DNA of 64,000 bases from Mantis religiosa (GCA_030765055.1 CM060958.1:85135124-85199123), one strand, 5' to 3'. Counted from the stretch's first letter, positions 41,185 through 52,009 are shown. The notes: a model not told the origin generated them from the letters alone. Program-made: numbers and translations.

Positions 41185-41455
41185 ACAAAAGTGAATCGAG
41201 AATATATTGACACATTGCTTCACTCACACTGTTTATTCACAGGACATGTTTCAAGAGCTCTTGCTCCTATCCTCAGCTGATACTCGATTGATACTCGATT
41301 GAATCGAGTATCAGCTGAGGATAGGAGCAAGAGCTCTTGAAACATGTCCTGTGAATAAACAGTGTGAGTGAAGCAATGTGTCAATATATTCTCGATTCAC
41401 TTTTGTACTAATTTGTGCTTCACTGTCCCTACGCTTCTTTCAAGTTTATACTTTG
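41185..41455. mobile_element. 271-bp palindromic PLE-end unit nested in PLE 8
   Basis: Inserted unit with an exact 14-bp duplication AACAGTGAACATGT (41171-41184 and 41456-41469); removing it restores the PLE 8 frame ('NSEHV...NFEIPP'). 41183-41289 and 41302-41408 are perfect inverted repeats (107 bp, first two bases shared with the TSD) around a 12-nt loop. A 47-bp single-copy extension follows (41409-41455). The same arms and extension bound PLE 9 at 45537-46349, so this unit is a non-coding derivative of that family. Confidence 0.92.
41309..41352 (+). ncRNA. Hammerhead ribozyme in the right arm of the 271-bp unit
   Basis: CTGAGGA (41315-41321), stem II AGGAGC-AAGA-GCTCTT (six pairs, one G-U), GAAA (41339-41342), CATG mini stem III, GTC with predicted cleavage after C41348. 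Stem I starts CAG/CTG. The mirror copy is complete on the minus strand at 41281-41242. A two-base-pair stem III is typical of PLE hammerheads, which are thought to work best as dimers or in long transcripts. Confidence 0.85.
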
Positions 41456-41577
41456 AACAGTGAACATGTTATAAATTTTGAAATCCCACCACTTAATGAA
41501 GTGCTAAAACTTTGCGCTCCTAACACCAGATGGCAACAGGAGAAGGAAGAGGAAAGGAAGGAGGAGAGTCAGTCACT

Positions 41578-41620
41578 AAACTGCTGAGGAAGAGGGCAAA
41601 TGTCCTGGAAAATGTTCCAG
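41578..41620 (+). ncRNA. Hammerhead core in the right end of PLE 8
   Basis: CTGAGGA (41584-41590), the same stem II as the left end, GAAA (41608-41611), then ATGTTC, where the left copy has ACGTTC. The G-to-A change weakens stem III. Otherwise conserved. Confidence 0.7.
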
Positions 41621-41682
41621 CGTTTTTAAAAATAATAAGTGAAGGTGAGTGTAAACAAGTGTGACTCAACAAATTTAATTTT

Positions 41683-42580
41683 GTTAGAAAATTACAAGGG
41701 GCTTATAGTGAGTAGGCTTCATTGGTTTGCAGCTTTAACAATTTTTTAAGCCTTAACAAAATGTTACAGAATATTCCTGAATTATTCTTTGTATTTGACA
41801 TTACTCCAAAAAAAGGAAGCAGTGGTATTCAGCGTTACTAAACATTTTACCACACAACTTATTTAGTTTTAAATATTGAATCAATTAAGTGAAGTTTGTT
41901 AATTTAGTTAAATAAGTATGTTACAGAGGCCCATAATACATACTAATTGCTTTTCTAAAAAACTAGTAAAGGGGAAATGGTGAACTTAGCCTTAGCTAGC
42001 ATTCACACAAGAGACCGTGAGATTTCTCAAAATAACAAAGGTGCAGTTGATGATCAGTTTCCTAAACATGTGAAACTTTGTGGTGTTTGATACTCTTGCA
42101 AATGTAAGGACAAAATTAACACTTTAAGAGAGTGTGCATATATATTTTCATAAGGATTGACTTTTGAGATTTAAAAATTAACTACCACTAGGGTTTTTAA
42201 TGCACTTCCTGCATATAAAATGAGCTCAAAATCTATTGTGGAGTTAGTGAAAATAAACAGGATTTAAGTAAAACATTTAAGTTATTTATCCTAAAACTGT
42301 ATATTTGGCTTATATCTGCCTTAAAAGCTTGTATTATTCTAAATTCTGGGGTTTATTGTACTGGGTGGTCCTTGCTGATAATTTTTAATCCAATTAACAT
42401 AGAGTGCAACACAATAAAGTTAGACAACTTAGTTTGAGGAATATAGAACACTTCGGAGAATGAGAGGAGAAGGGGACCTGGTCAAGGGGACCAGGTTTCA
42501 AACCTAATGGTGTAAAAATTTATGTATGCTGACAAGTCAGTTCCTTACATTTGGTAGAATAGGATAGGATAGAATTTACA
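41683..42580. other. Intergenic, nothing recognised
   Basis: No supported feature. Confidence 0.4.
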
Positions 42581-43195
42581 GATGGGATTCAGCACATCAA
42601 CCAGACTGATTTTTTATACCTATGCCCCAAGTGCGGCACCCTCAAGAGGAAGGAGGAGATGAGGGCAGCCAACCCCAAAAAGTCACACGGTGCAGAGAGC
42701 AGGGTCCTTACCTTCACCAGTTTGAAACTCCCCAGCAATCTAATACAACCTGCATCCCACCTGCTGTGGTTCTGAAACAGCCCACTAAGCAGGTTTGGAT
42801 ACTGGAGAATGCCATCCCGGAGCTTGGAAGTTCCTGGCAGGCTAGTACAACTGGCACCCCACTCACTGTGATGCTGAGCTCCACTAAGCCGGCTTAGAGA
42901 CCAGAGATACCCTACCGAGGACGAGGGTGTTAACCAGGAGCATATCAACCTGCTATGCAGTGCCAAGACTCCTGCTGATGCTGCCACCCTGAAAGAGACC
43001 ACCAGATAAGAGGTGATGTGAAATGATAATGGAGGGACAGGAAATTGAGAGGATATAATCAACTTGCCCAGCATTTGCCTGGTAACCTGAGAAACTCTTG
43101 AAAAAACCCATGGGTCAGGTAGGCCAGCCCAGGAAGCAAGCCTGGACTTCCCAAATGCGGTTCACAGGCAAAACCACCTGAGCTATCCCTCAGTA
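42581..43195 (-). repeat. GC-richer unclassified repeat with a tRNA-like head
   Basis: This 600-bp block is visibly more GC-rich than its surroundings. At its right end the minus strand reads GAGGGATAGCTCAGGTGG (A box, about 43190-43173), then 'TTTTGCCTGTGAACCGCATT', so a pol III-driven SINE head is possible although the B box is poor. It has 91- and 161-codon open frames on opposite strands, neither resembling a protein I know. I treat the block as a repeat of unknown class. Confidence 0.4.
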
Positions 43196-45521
43196 TGCAC
43201 ATGGTAAATTATATTATGTAGATAAAATGTTTAAAAATGTTCTTTAAAAATGATAAAATTTTCTTCAGTAGCATATCAAAATTAAAAATCCAGCTTCTAC
43301 GCTAATGTATCATATCAGTGTTTTTTGCCATTGTTTTAATTTTCTGTGTTTTTTCTGTATAACATTTTGAAGTTTGTAGTGTGCTGATTTTCTTTCTTGT
43401 GGTAAAGAGAGCAACCTAACTTTTCTCCCAAAAAAGAGAAACAAAAACATGTGATGTTGACAGTTACAATGACTGCAATTTCACTTACCTGTTGACCTTT
43501 TTTCTAGGGATTTTTTGCTTTCTCTCTCTCTCTCTTTTTCCTCTGGAAATTTGTCAAAATTGTGGGAAAACTTGGAGGAAACTAATTCAGGCTCCAGCCA
43601 AAAATTAAATGATGAACATTTTGACTTATGCTTCCAGTTGTAAAAAAACTTCTATGAAAAATGCTGCTGGGTAAGGAGATTCATTAGACAGCTTGAGCAG
43701 AATGCAACCATGCGATGTCATTGATTTGTTGAGAATAAATCATGGTAGTTATGAGCCAGCTGCTAGACCACTCAATCTCAGAGAGTGAGTGTGTGGTGTT
43801 TTAGGGCCCGTCGACAACAAGGTCATTTGGGCCCGTCAATCTCAGAGATGATGTTCATTTTGTTTCCTAGACTTAGCTCGTAAGATGCCTAATAGATCAC
43901 ACAATTGCACTGTATTCACAGAGATGTTCTTTCTTTTGCTCACAAGGATACTAAAAACCATGGTTTGCTTATTAATGATTATACATAAGTTTAAATTTAA
44001 TGATGTAACATTCCAATAAATTTGATCACCCAGTTTCAGATTTTGTTTTCTGCCAATCTAATTCTTATGTGCAATAATTGAATATGGTGAAACAGGAAAT
44101 GTAATGATAAGGCAGAAGTCTAAATAAGTTAAGTAATCTCTTATCAGCCTTAAAAATTAATGATACTGCGAGGTTGCCTTCAAAGTAATAATGAATTATT
44201 TTGCATCAATTGTTCCATTACCTTAAAACTAACACAGTTAATACAGCATCATTAAGGAGCAGAAATCAGCTGTTTTAATATTTGTTCAGACTTGCTGTAT
44301 AACAATATTTTGGTGCTGAAGTTACATTTTGCTGGATTGATTCCAGTGTTGATGTTTTGTCAAGTTAAAAGGGTAGAATCAGAATTGTCAACTTATAATG
44401 ATAATAGCATTGATAAATTTTGGAACAAATGAGGCATTCTGTCACTTTTTAACCTATATATATATTACAATTCAACTCTTTGATTAACTTTCATCTAATG
44501 TTTTTAGTATTAATGTTTTACTGCCATTATTTGGAGTGATCCAGTAGATCTGTGCATAAAGGATGAAAATACACATTAATTACATTTGTCTCCCAATGGT
44601 GTCTTCTGTTTGCTGTCAACTCTTTTATATACTAAACATATGGTCTCAATTTTGTTGAAAACTTTCTTTTGTATATAAGAGAATTACTGTGTAATGATTA
44701 GACTTATTTTGTTAAATAATATATACATTAATGAAGTATGCATTGCTTAAAAGTGTTAATATTTGACAGACTTCCTCAGCAGTGGTGGAACAACACCACT
44801 TATTCTCAGTTACTAAAAACATCAGTGCCAAATAGAGAATGTCTGGACTATAATGGAACTACTTTATTGCCACCCCAGCTTTGGAACCTCTAGTGTTTTA
44901 AGTCCAGTTTCTAGTAATATCTATCTACTGTTCACCTGTTGGAGGCTGTAGTGATTGGTTCAACACATGAGAGACAGTCTTAGGGAGAGCAAGTACTTTT
45001 TGCACAGGAAATGGTATAGTTTGCCACAGCAAAGAAAGTCCCAGGAGAATGAGGCGCAGGTGAGGTTAGACACGGTTCCACTACCCTGCCTAGTAGTGCT
45101 TTATGACATTCGGGTGTCATAAACATGCAACATTCTGATGCCTTCTACTTTTTTGAATAAATTTTGATTTTAGTATACTGAGTGAATAGGGCACATGTTT
45201 TTTCAACAGTTCTATTCCTTGCATAGTATGCATTACATTCACTGTCCCTGTTGCACTGTGTTAGAGTAGCACATTCCTGTCAGGGGCTTTCTTTGCATTG
45301 GCAAACAGTAGATTAATTTTGCTCCAGGTTTTTCTGATTTAGGATGTGAAGTTCTTTTACAAGTGAAAAAGTGTATCATAGGGACCAATACCTCACTTCT
45401 CTTCCAAAAGAAGCGTGTTGAGGTTTCTTGCACCTAAAAACCTCTACTGAACTCTGCTGGAGCAAAGATTTGTGTAACATATATTTGTATAGATATCTTA
45501 AATAATTTCAGACTACTATAA
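43196..45521. other. Intergenic, nothing recognised
   Basis: About 2.3 kb. A (CT)n run at 43526-43540. No coding region, RNA gene or repeat family that I can name. Confidence 0.4.
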
Positions 45522-45536
45522 ACTATTACTTATTTA

Positions 45537-46349
45537 TAAACTTGAAAGAAGCGTAGGGACAGTGAAGCACAAATTAGTACAAAATTGAATCGAGAATATA
45601 TTGACACATTGCTTCACTCACACTGTTTATTCACAGGACATGTTTCAAGAGCTCTTGCTCCTATCCTCAGCTGATACTCGACTAGTGCAAGTTGTAGTGG
45701 TTTCTTCTTTCTCCGTATTGTCAATAGATGGCGTGATGTACTTGTCAAAGATGTCCGGTGGTGGAGTTTCAAAATTCATGACATAACATGACATTCATAA
45801 CATAACATAACTCTTGCACCTCAAAATAGGTTTAATATCAGAAATTTGTTAAAAGGCCCTCCCAAAAATTCAATCACTACCAAAGAAAAACCAGGAATCT
45901 ATGAGATCAAATGTGAAACTTGCCCTAAAATGTATATAGGAAAAACAAAAAAAAATATTAACATCAGAACTAAAGAACACATGAGAAACATTAAAAATGG
46001 TGAAACAGAAAAATCAGCAGTGGCTTTTCATTTTTTGAATACTAGACATGACATCAATTTGGAAACATCTCTAATAAAGTACGTTAATCACCCCATAGAC
46101 CTTTCCGCATGGGAAAAAATCTTCATTAACAAAAATCGTCATAGAGTCATGAATTTTGAAACTCCACCACCAGACATCTTTGACAAGTACATCACGCCAT
46201 CTATTGACAATACGGAGAAAGAAGAAACCACTACAACTTGCACTAGTCGAATATCAGCTGAGGATAGGAGGAAGAGCTCTTGAAACATGTCCTGTGAATA
46301 AACAGTGTGAGTGAAGCAATGTGTCAATATATTCTCGATTCAATTTTGT
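45537..46349 (+). mobile_element. Penelope-like element 9 with inverted ends and 15-bp TSD
   Basis: 813-bp insertion with an exact 15-bp duplication ACTATTACTTATTTA (45522-45536 and 46350-46364). The left 200-250 bp is the reverse complement of the right end (45584-45782 against about 46137-46345), preceded by the same 47-bp extension as the 271-bp unit. The middle encodes a complete GIY-YIG endonuclease frame of 145 codons (45846-46283): 'PGIYEIKCETCPKMYIGKTK', 'IRTKEHMRNIKNGETEKSAV', 'AFHFLNTRHDINLE', 'AWEKIFINKNRHRVMNFETP'. The frame overlaps the right palindromic arm and the ribozyme. RT is absent. Confidence 0.93.
46252..46296 (+). ncRNA. Hammerhead core in the right end of PLE 9
   Basis: CTGAGGA (46258-46264), stem II with GAG/CTC and one lost pair (GGAGG for GGAGC), GAAA (46282-46285), CATG, GTC. 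The reverse-complement copy in the left end lies at about 45685-45646 on the minus strand, with an intact GGAGC stem II. Confidence 0.75.
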
Positions 46350-46364
46350 ACTATTACTTATTTA

Positions 46365-47033
46365 ATGATTCTTCCTAACTCTTTATTGTGAAACCTCTAA
46401 GAGGCATAGGAAAGAAGAGACTAAGTCAGCCAATCAATACTGTATGTTACATTATCTTAAGTAGCATATTTTACTGTATTGCATCATCTGAATTCCAGTG
46501 ATTGAAGATGACTTGTACATTAAATATAAGCATAAATTTCACTTACTATCAAGTAAGGCAAACAGAGTGCTCTTGTTGTTCTGCTTTAAGCTCAGTATGA
46601 GGCAGACTGTTTCATTATAGAAATGTGTGTATATTTCTGGATAAAATATAACATTTTGTCAATAGTTTGAATTGTTTTATTGAATATAGAAAAATAAGTT
46701 TATTTTTATTATTTCTGAAATGTCTTCTCTACAACAATGTCTAGTGTAAACCATAAAATTAAGAATACAATCATATGTTCTGGCTGGCAAGTCAATCCTT
46801 ATTACTGGAATTTCAATATCATTGGGATGCTAGTGATATTTGATAATCTTCAAAATAGCCGACCGCCAGTGGCAAGCATGCAGTGAAGCGCTGAAAGTAT
46901 CGCTTCCCCAAGAATTTCAGGAGAAAAATAGAAAAACAAGGAAATTCATGCCAAACAATATTTTATCTGCACTGCATACATTTTCAAAATTTATTTGTGA
47001 ACATCCGTAGTGCTATGGACAATTTGACAGCTG
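46365..47033. other. Intergenic, nothing recognised
   Basis: No supported feature. Confidence 0.4.
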
Positions 47034-47550
47034 GGGTGTGCGTGGGTATATAGGAGTAAGGATGACACTGCAATCCAAGTTTAAGACTTGATTAATAATT
47101 GCTTCTTTTTATGATATTCACAGAAATCATGAAGTTGCCGACCAATATGCATCAATCTATATTAATGTCCGGAGTTATGTATGGGAAACATATACTACGC
47201 GATAGCTCGTGACTCCTTATGTATGGCAAGAAAAGATGCTTCCTTCAGCCATGTCTTCCTTTGTGGACAACCCATCCAGCTGTGCCCAAGATTCCTTTCA
47301 AAAAGCTGTATTATTCACACACAACAATCCTACCAAAGTGGTCCTTTTGTTACATTTTGTTTCGGTCAGCAACTACTAAGAAGGGTCCTAGCCTCTTTTC
47401 AAGTGTCGACCATATGGACCTCCTCTAGAAGCCAGCTACCTCATGGTAAACTGCTAAACTAACATCCTGTACACATTTAACAAATACACCAAATGTTCAT
47501 TTGTACTCTTCTATGATTCTTTATTTATTGAATACCTAATTTTAGTATCA
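47034..47550 (-). repeat. Left LTR of the second gypsy remnant, truncated
   Basis: Aligns with 48638-49135 ('GGTGTGCGTGGGTATATAGG', 'GAAGTTGCCGACCAAT', 'AAGAAAAGATGCTTCCT'); the first 80 bp of the full LTR are missing. Reading frames in it are duplicated in the other LTR and are not genes. Confidence 0.85.
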
Positions 47551-47726
47551 AATGCCCACGTTATATTATTTTACTGTCCCATAGTAAGAGAATATATATG
47601 TCTTGCCTGAACAACATGTAAAATATAATACCATTAGTCAGCAACTTCCGATTCTTTTACAATTACCTTTACACCATTAATTTTACTTGATACCTAGATA
47701 GACATTCATAAAAATTACTTACATTG

Positions 47727-48312
47727 CTACAGTTTTCTGTTTTCCTTATCTGATTTTTCATTAACTAGTTTGAAAATTTTGTTTTCAGAATTCTGTATCT
47801 CCTGACTAATTTCTTTTCTTACATTATCTGTTACCTGACCAGCTTCTTTCCTTACATTCTCTATTTCCTGACTAACTTGTCTGACATTTTCTAATGCTTG
47901 TTCTTGTTCTCTAACTTCTTTCCTAGTTCTACTTGTCATAGCTCTAACTTCGGAATACTATTTTCTATCTTGTCTTAAACTCTGATTGTTACAGTCCATC
48001 TTTTCACTTAAACTTTGATAGTTACTGTCTACCTTTTCACTTAAACTTTAAATATTATCTATCATTTTACTTAAACTTTGATGATTATTATTATCCATCT
48101 TTTTTAAACTCTCATTGAACTCATTCCTTAGACTTGTGAACAATTCTCTTAACTTCTCCTAACATATTTCCTTCCATTCCTACATTATTTGGTACAGTTA
48201 TACTACACTCTGCTACTTCAAATAGTTCCTTCCTACTGTTATTATCAACCTCCTGAACTTCCATGTTTTCTACAGAATTTTGACTCAACATTTTTCCACT
48301 CCTCAAATACAT
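47727..48312 (-). pseudogene. Gag N-terminal remnant of the second gypsy element
   Basis: Minus-strand frames 'MYLRSGKMLSQNSVENMEVQ' (48312-48121) and, after a frameshift, a Glu/Lys/Asn-rich heptad-like coiled coil, 'VREQEQALENVRQVSQEIEN' to 'NSENKIFKLVNEKSD' (47939-47727). It resembles the N-terminal coiled-coil part of the Gag at 20753-22762 in composition, not in sequence. Capsid, protease and pol are missing. Confidence 0.6.
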
Positions 48313-48553
48313 TCACAATATTTTAGTAGAGAATATAACACTCTGTACCTTTAATTTGTTTATGTCTCCCAATGCTGTCACTGACAATGCCGGCCTCCTT
48401 TCTTCTTTCCAGTCAAACTGCTCTAGAACTCCTTGTTGGGTCGAACCTCCCCATGTCAAACCTCCTTCTTGTGTCGAACCTCCTACTTGTGTTGTGTCTC
48501 CTACTCATGTCGTACCTCCTTTTCGTGTCGTGCCCGGTATTGGTGCGCCAGTT
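48313..48553 (-). other. Leader of the second gypsy remnant
   Basis: Contains CCT/GT-rich repeats of 'GTCGAACCTCCT' type (48438-48520) and the primer-binding-site-like sequence next to the LTR. Confidence 0.6.
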
Positions 48554-49135
48554 TGTCACCACTTTTTCCGGGTAACATTATGCAACTTTGAAGCAATGTG
48601 TTGTCTAGCCTTAGTCCCGAGCAAGGGTATTATCCTAGGGTGTGCGTGGGTATATAGGAATAAGGATGACACTGGAATCCAAGTTGTTAAGTAATAATTG
48701 CTTCTTTTTATAATATTCACGGAAATCGCAAAGTTGCCGACCAATGTGCACCAATCTATATTAATGTCCGAAGTTACATATGGGAAACATATACATGATA
48801 ACATGTGGTTCCTTATGTATGGCAAGAAAAGATGCTTCCTCCAGCCACGTCTTCCTTTGTGGACGACCCATCCAGCTGTGCCTGAGATTCCTTCCAAGAA
48901 GCTATATTATTCACACACAAGAATTCTCTCCTTTTGTTACATTTGTTTTGGTCAGCAGCTACTAAGAAGGGTCCTAGCCTCTTTTCAAGTGTCGACCATA
49001 TGGACCCCCCTAGAAGCCAGCTACCTCATGGTAAACTGCTAAACTAACATCCTGTTCACATTTAACAAATATACCAAATGTTCATATGTACTCTATTACG
49101 ATTCTTTATGTATTGAATCCCTAATTTGGGTATCA
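48554..49135 (-). repeat. Right LTR of the second gypsy remnant
   Basis: 582 bp, TG...CA-bounded in this reading. Shares about 500 bp with the left copy at visibly reduced identity. Confidence 0.8.
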
Positions 49136-49422
49136 AAGTATACTTCAATAGCATTAGCAATAGCGTTTCACATAGATTGGTATTTAGTGGTGACAAGTAG
49201 GAAATTCTTGTGAAGTTTTAAGTTATTAGCAAAAGTGTGAAATGCATACTTTCTACATGTAGGCTAACAGTTCATACAGTGTGGACCAGCTCTAGGAAAA
49301 ATTGGGATGTCTGAGTGGAGAGGGGAAGCAAGAATATGTATGCTTGTAGTGTAACCAGTCTTGCAATGCAAGAAGGGCCTACGTGTGACTGTATAATAGA
49401 AAGAGTAGCCTTAATTCTTTGA
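49136..49422. other. Intergenic, nothing recognised
   Basis: No supported feature. Confidence 0.3.
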
Positions 49423-50008
49423 GTGATTATTTTCTCTTATTTTAATAAAAATTATTATTTGGAGTTTCCCTCATTTGTCTCACTTCCCCTCATGCTTCGC
49501 CACTATCAACCACTAAGTATACCTGATGCTTTATTGTCACACCAGTACAGATTTATAACTGTGATAAAGATATATGAAGCATCCATCATACTCAAGTATG
49601 TATTAGATCAATATATTGCTGATGTCGAAATTGCATCACATATAATCACTAATGAACAAGATAAAGTAATTGCTAAAACAAATGCAAAACCATACTTCAA
49701 CAATTATCATCTCCAAAGTATCAAAAGGCAGATCCCAAACAAAAAGAATCAATACAGCAACTGAATTTCAAACCAGTATTATATTTGAAAGCAGATAAAG
49801 GTAATAAAACTGTTATCATGGACAAAGATGATTACACACGCAGAGTTATAAAACTTCTAGAAAATCAGGAATATGAAGAAATAAAAAAGAATCCTCTATG
49901 AGCTTTGGTTGTTTCAGCAAATTAGACAGTAAAAGAAAGTACAATAATACCTGAAAAAACAAAAACAAGCTTAGTCCCGAGCAACCCAGTCTTACCAAAA
50001 CTATATTG

Positions 50009-50324
50009 GAAATTAATTGTTCTTTCATACTAGCCGTGTGTAGGACGCACTATGAAAGGGTAGAGCTAGAATGAAATATTCAATGCCATAGCCGGGATTT
50101 GAACCACGGATCTTCTAGTTTCCGTGCAGCCGCTCTAACCATTTGAGCTACTATGGCCAACGTGCCAACATGACATTACCGGGAGAAACACGAGTCAGTT
50201 GGAGAATTTAATGTCACGTTGGCCATAGTAGCTCAAATGGTTAGAGCAGCTGAACGGAAACCAGAAGATCCGTGGTTCAAATCCCGGCTATGGCATTGAA
50301 TATTTCATTCTGGCTCTACCCTTT
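50009..50324. mobile_element. Foldback family A SINE in PLE 10, 13-bp TSD
   Basis: 316-bp insertion with exact duplication CAAAACTATATTG (49996-50008 and 50325-50337). It is made of two family A heads in opposite orientation. 'GGTAGAGC...GAATGAAATATTCAAT' and 'GCCATAGCCGGGATTTGAACC' on the left mirror 'GGTTCAAATCCCGGCTATGGC' (in two parts) and 'ATTGAATATTTCATTC' on the right, around 'CAACGTGCCAACATGACATT'. Each half has A-box (TAGCTCAAATGG) and B-box (GGTTCAAATCC) elements. Confidence 0.9.
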
Positions 50325-50398
50325 CAAAACTATATTGTTTACCAAAAATCCATAAAAGTGATGACAGCATGAGACTGATTATCAGCAATATAGATGCA

Positions 50399-50646
50399 AT
50401 GAAATGTGTAGTGTTTAACGCCCACTTTTACTACATACGGCACCGCAGGCGGTGACACTGATGATACATGAGATGAAGATGGAGCACCGGTGGAATGAGA
50501 TGGCGGGGGAAACCGGAGTTCCCGGAGAAAACCCGTCCCAGCGCCATGCTGTCCACCACAAATCTCACTTTGCGGTTGCTTGGGATCGAACCCGGGCCGC
50601 CTTGGTGAGAGCCAAGCGGTCTAACCACTGAGCCACTGCGCGGCCT
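50399..50646 (-). mobile_element. tRNA-headed SINE, family C, in PLE 10
   Basis: 248-bp minus-strand copy with exact 12-bp duplication AATATAGATGCA (50387-50398 and 50647-50658). On the minus strand it starts GGCCGCGCAGTGGCTCAGTGG (two overlapping motifs, A box TGGCTCAGTGG) and has B box GGTTCGATCCC and the body 'CACCGCCTGCGGTGCCGTAT', 'GTGGGCGTTAAACACTACAC'. It is the best-preserved SINE head in the window; the first 70 bases resemble a tRNA. Confidence 0.92.
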
Positions 50647-52009
50647 AATATAGATGCACCTACATATTATTTAGCAAAGTGGTTAGTATACAAAATGGAT
50701 CCCACACAAAGATATCCTTCTCTCGGCATAAAAAACAGCTTAGAATTGGTTGAAAAATGAAATAAAGTAAATATTAATACTAAAGAAATTTTAGTCTCCT
50801 TTGATGTCAGCTCATTATTTACGAGCGTACCTACAGAAAAGCTATCAAGTTTGATTAAGCTATGGCTTTCAGATCAAGGTTTTACTGAAACCCAAATTGA
50901 AGGATATAATAAACTCATTAATTTATGCATCAGCCAAAACAGCTTCATGTTCAATCAAAGGTATTACAAACATACCTCAGGGTTAGCTATGGGCAACCCC
51001 ATATCACCGTTATTGGCTGGTTTATATACGGGTTATTTGGAAACACGGGTGACAAAAGCATTTCCACATATTTTTAAAATGTGGTTTCGTTATGTTGATA
51101 TCTTTGCCATAGTACCAGAAAAATTAGCACAGGATGCGTTAAAACTATTGAATTTACAAGACTAATCTATAAAATTTACTACTGAAACAGAAAAAGATGG
51201 CTGGTTACCGTTTTTGGATCTAAAAATTATGAGGATAGGAGATAAATTAGAATTTGGCATGTATAGAAAATCAACACATGTGGATAACTACATTAAAAAC
51301 AACTCCAATCCAAAAGAACGCCAATATGCAGTATTTCACAGTCTAATCCATAGGTTAGTGAACATTCCACTGACTATGGAAGAAATTAGCAAGGAAGTGG
51401 ATCACATAAAATATGTTGCAAATGTAAATGGCTTTGATCCAAAATTTATTACAAAAATGATAAACAAACGTAAAAGACAGAAAACCATCAAGGACATTAG
51501 TACGTTAAAAGCTGATGACTTAAAGAAAATATATTACAAATTTACATATCATCCTAAGGCTTTTAATAAATTTAAAAGCATTTTCCATCATTCCCTTATA
51601 CAACTAGTTCCACATAACAAATACAGCATGAGAAATACACTAAATCACCCGCTCAAAAACACAAATTATCAGGAATTTATAGTGTAAAATGTGAGGATTG
51701 CCATGAAATATATATTGGAAAAACTAAAAGAAACTTTTAAACAAGGATGAAAGAACACATGAGATGCATAAAATACAAACAGATAAATCAGCCATAGCCC
51801 ATCATTTTTGGTCAAAAAATCATAATATTTCTAAAGAAATCAAACTTTTGGTACCAGCAAAAAAGTATTGGGAATTAACAGTTTGGGAAAATATACACAT
51901 TTTTAAGAATAGAAAGAGAGCCATGAATTTCGAAATACCAATAGTGGATGACATCATTCAACTCGAACAGCGCCAGGAGAGGGAGGCGGTCACCTAAAGA
52001 ACTAGTCAA

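Larger units (their letters stand above)
40705..41667 (+). mobile_element. Penelope-like element 8 with inverted ends and 15-bp TSD
   Basis: Insertion bounded by the 15-bp duplication AACAAATTTAATTTT (40690-40704 and 41668-41682). The left end (40736-40985) is the reverse complement of the right end (about 41456-41667). Between them is a GIY-YIG endonuclease C-terminal part, plus strand: 'EIKLKEHQRNIKLKQIEKSA' and 'VSNHFWKENHNIGQNIKLL' (40995-41110), continuing after a nested insert with 'NSEHVINFEIPPLNEVLKLC' (41458-41520). Both ends carry hammerhead cores, minus strand at 40849-40815 and plus strand at 41584-41617. No RT is present, so this is a 5'-truncated copy with an inverted end. Confidence 0.9.
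47034..49135 (-). mobile_element. Second gypsy-like LTR element, deleted remnant
   Basis: Two similar LTR copies (47034-47550, 5'-truncated, and 48554-49135) flank about 1 kb that retains only the leader and start of gag, on the minus strand. The right LTR begins TGTCACC and ends TATCA. Next to it the minus strand reads AAC then TGGCGCACCAATACCGGGC (48550-48532), a primer-binding-site-like sequence. The LTRs differ at many positions and by small indels, so the insertion is much older than the one at 16765. A different family from that element, but organised alike. Confidence 0.8.

Noticed and set aside
42589..43074. 161-codon minus-strand frame as a protein gene
   Set aside because: No known domain, an overlapping frame on the other strand, and GC-rich repeat-like context. 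The open frame is probably a composition effect.
50577..50646. tRNA gene on the minus strand
   Set aside because: A and B boxes and tRNA-like head are good, but it is continuous with a SINE body flanked by target duplications, and the cloverleaf is imperfect.
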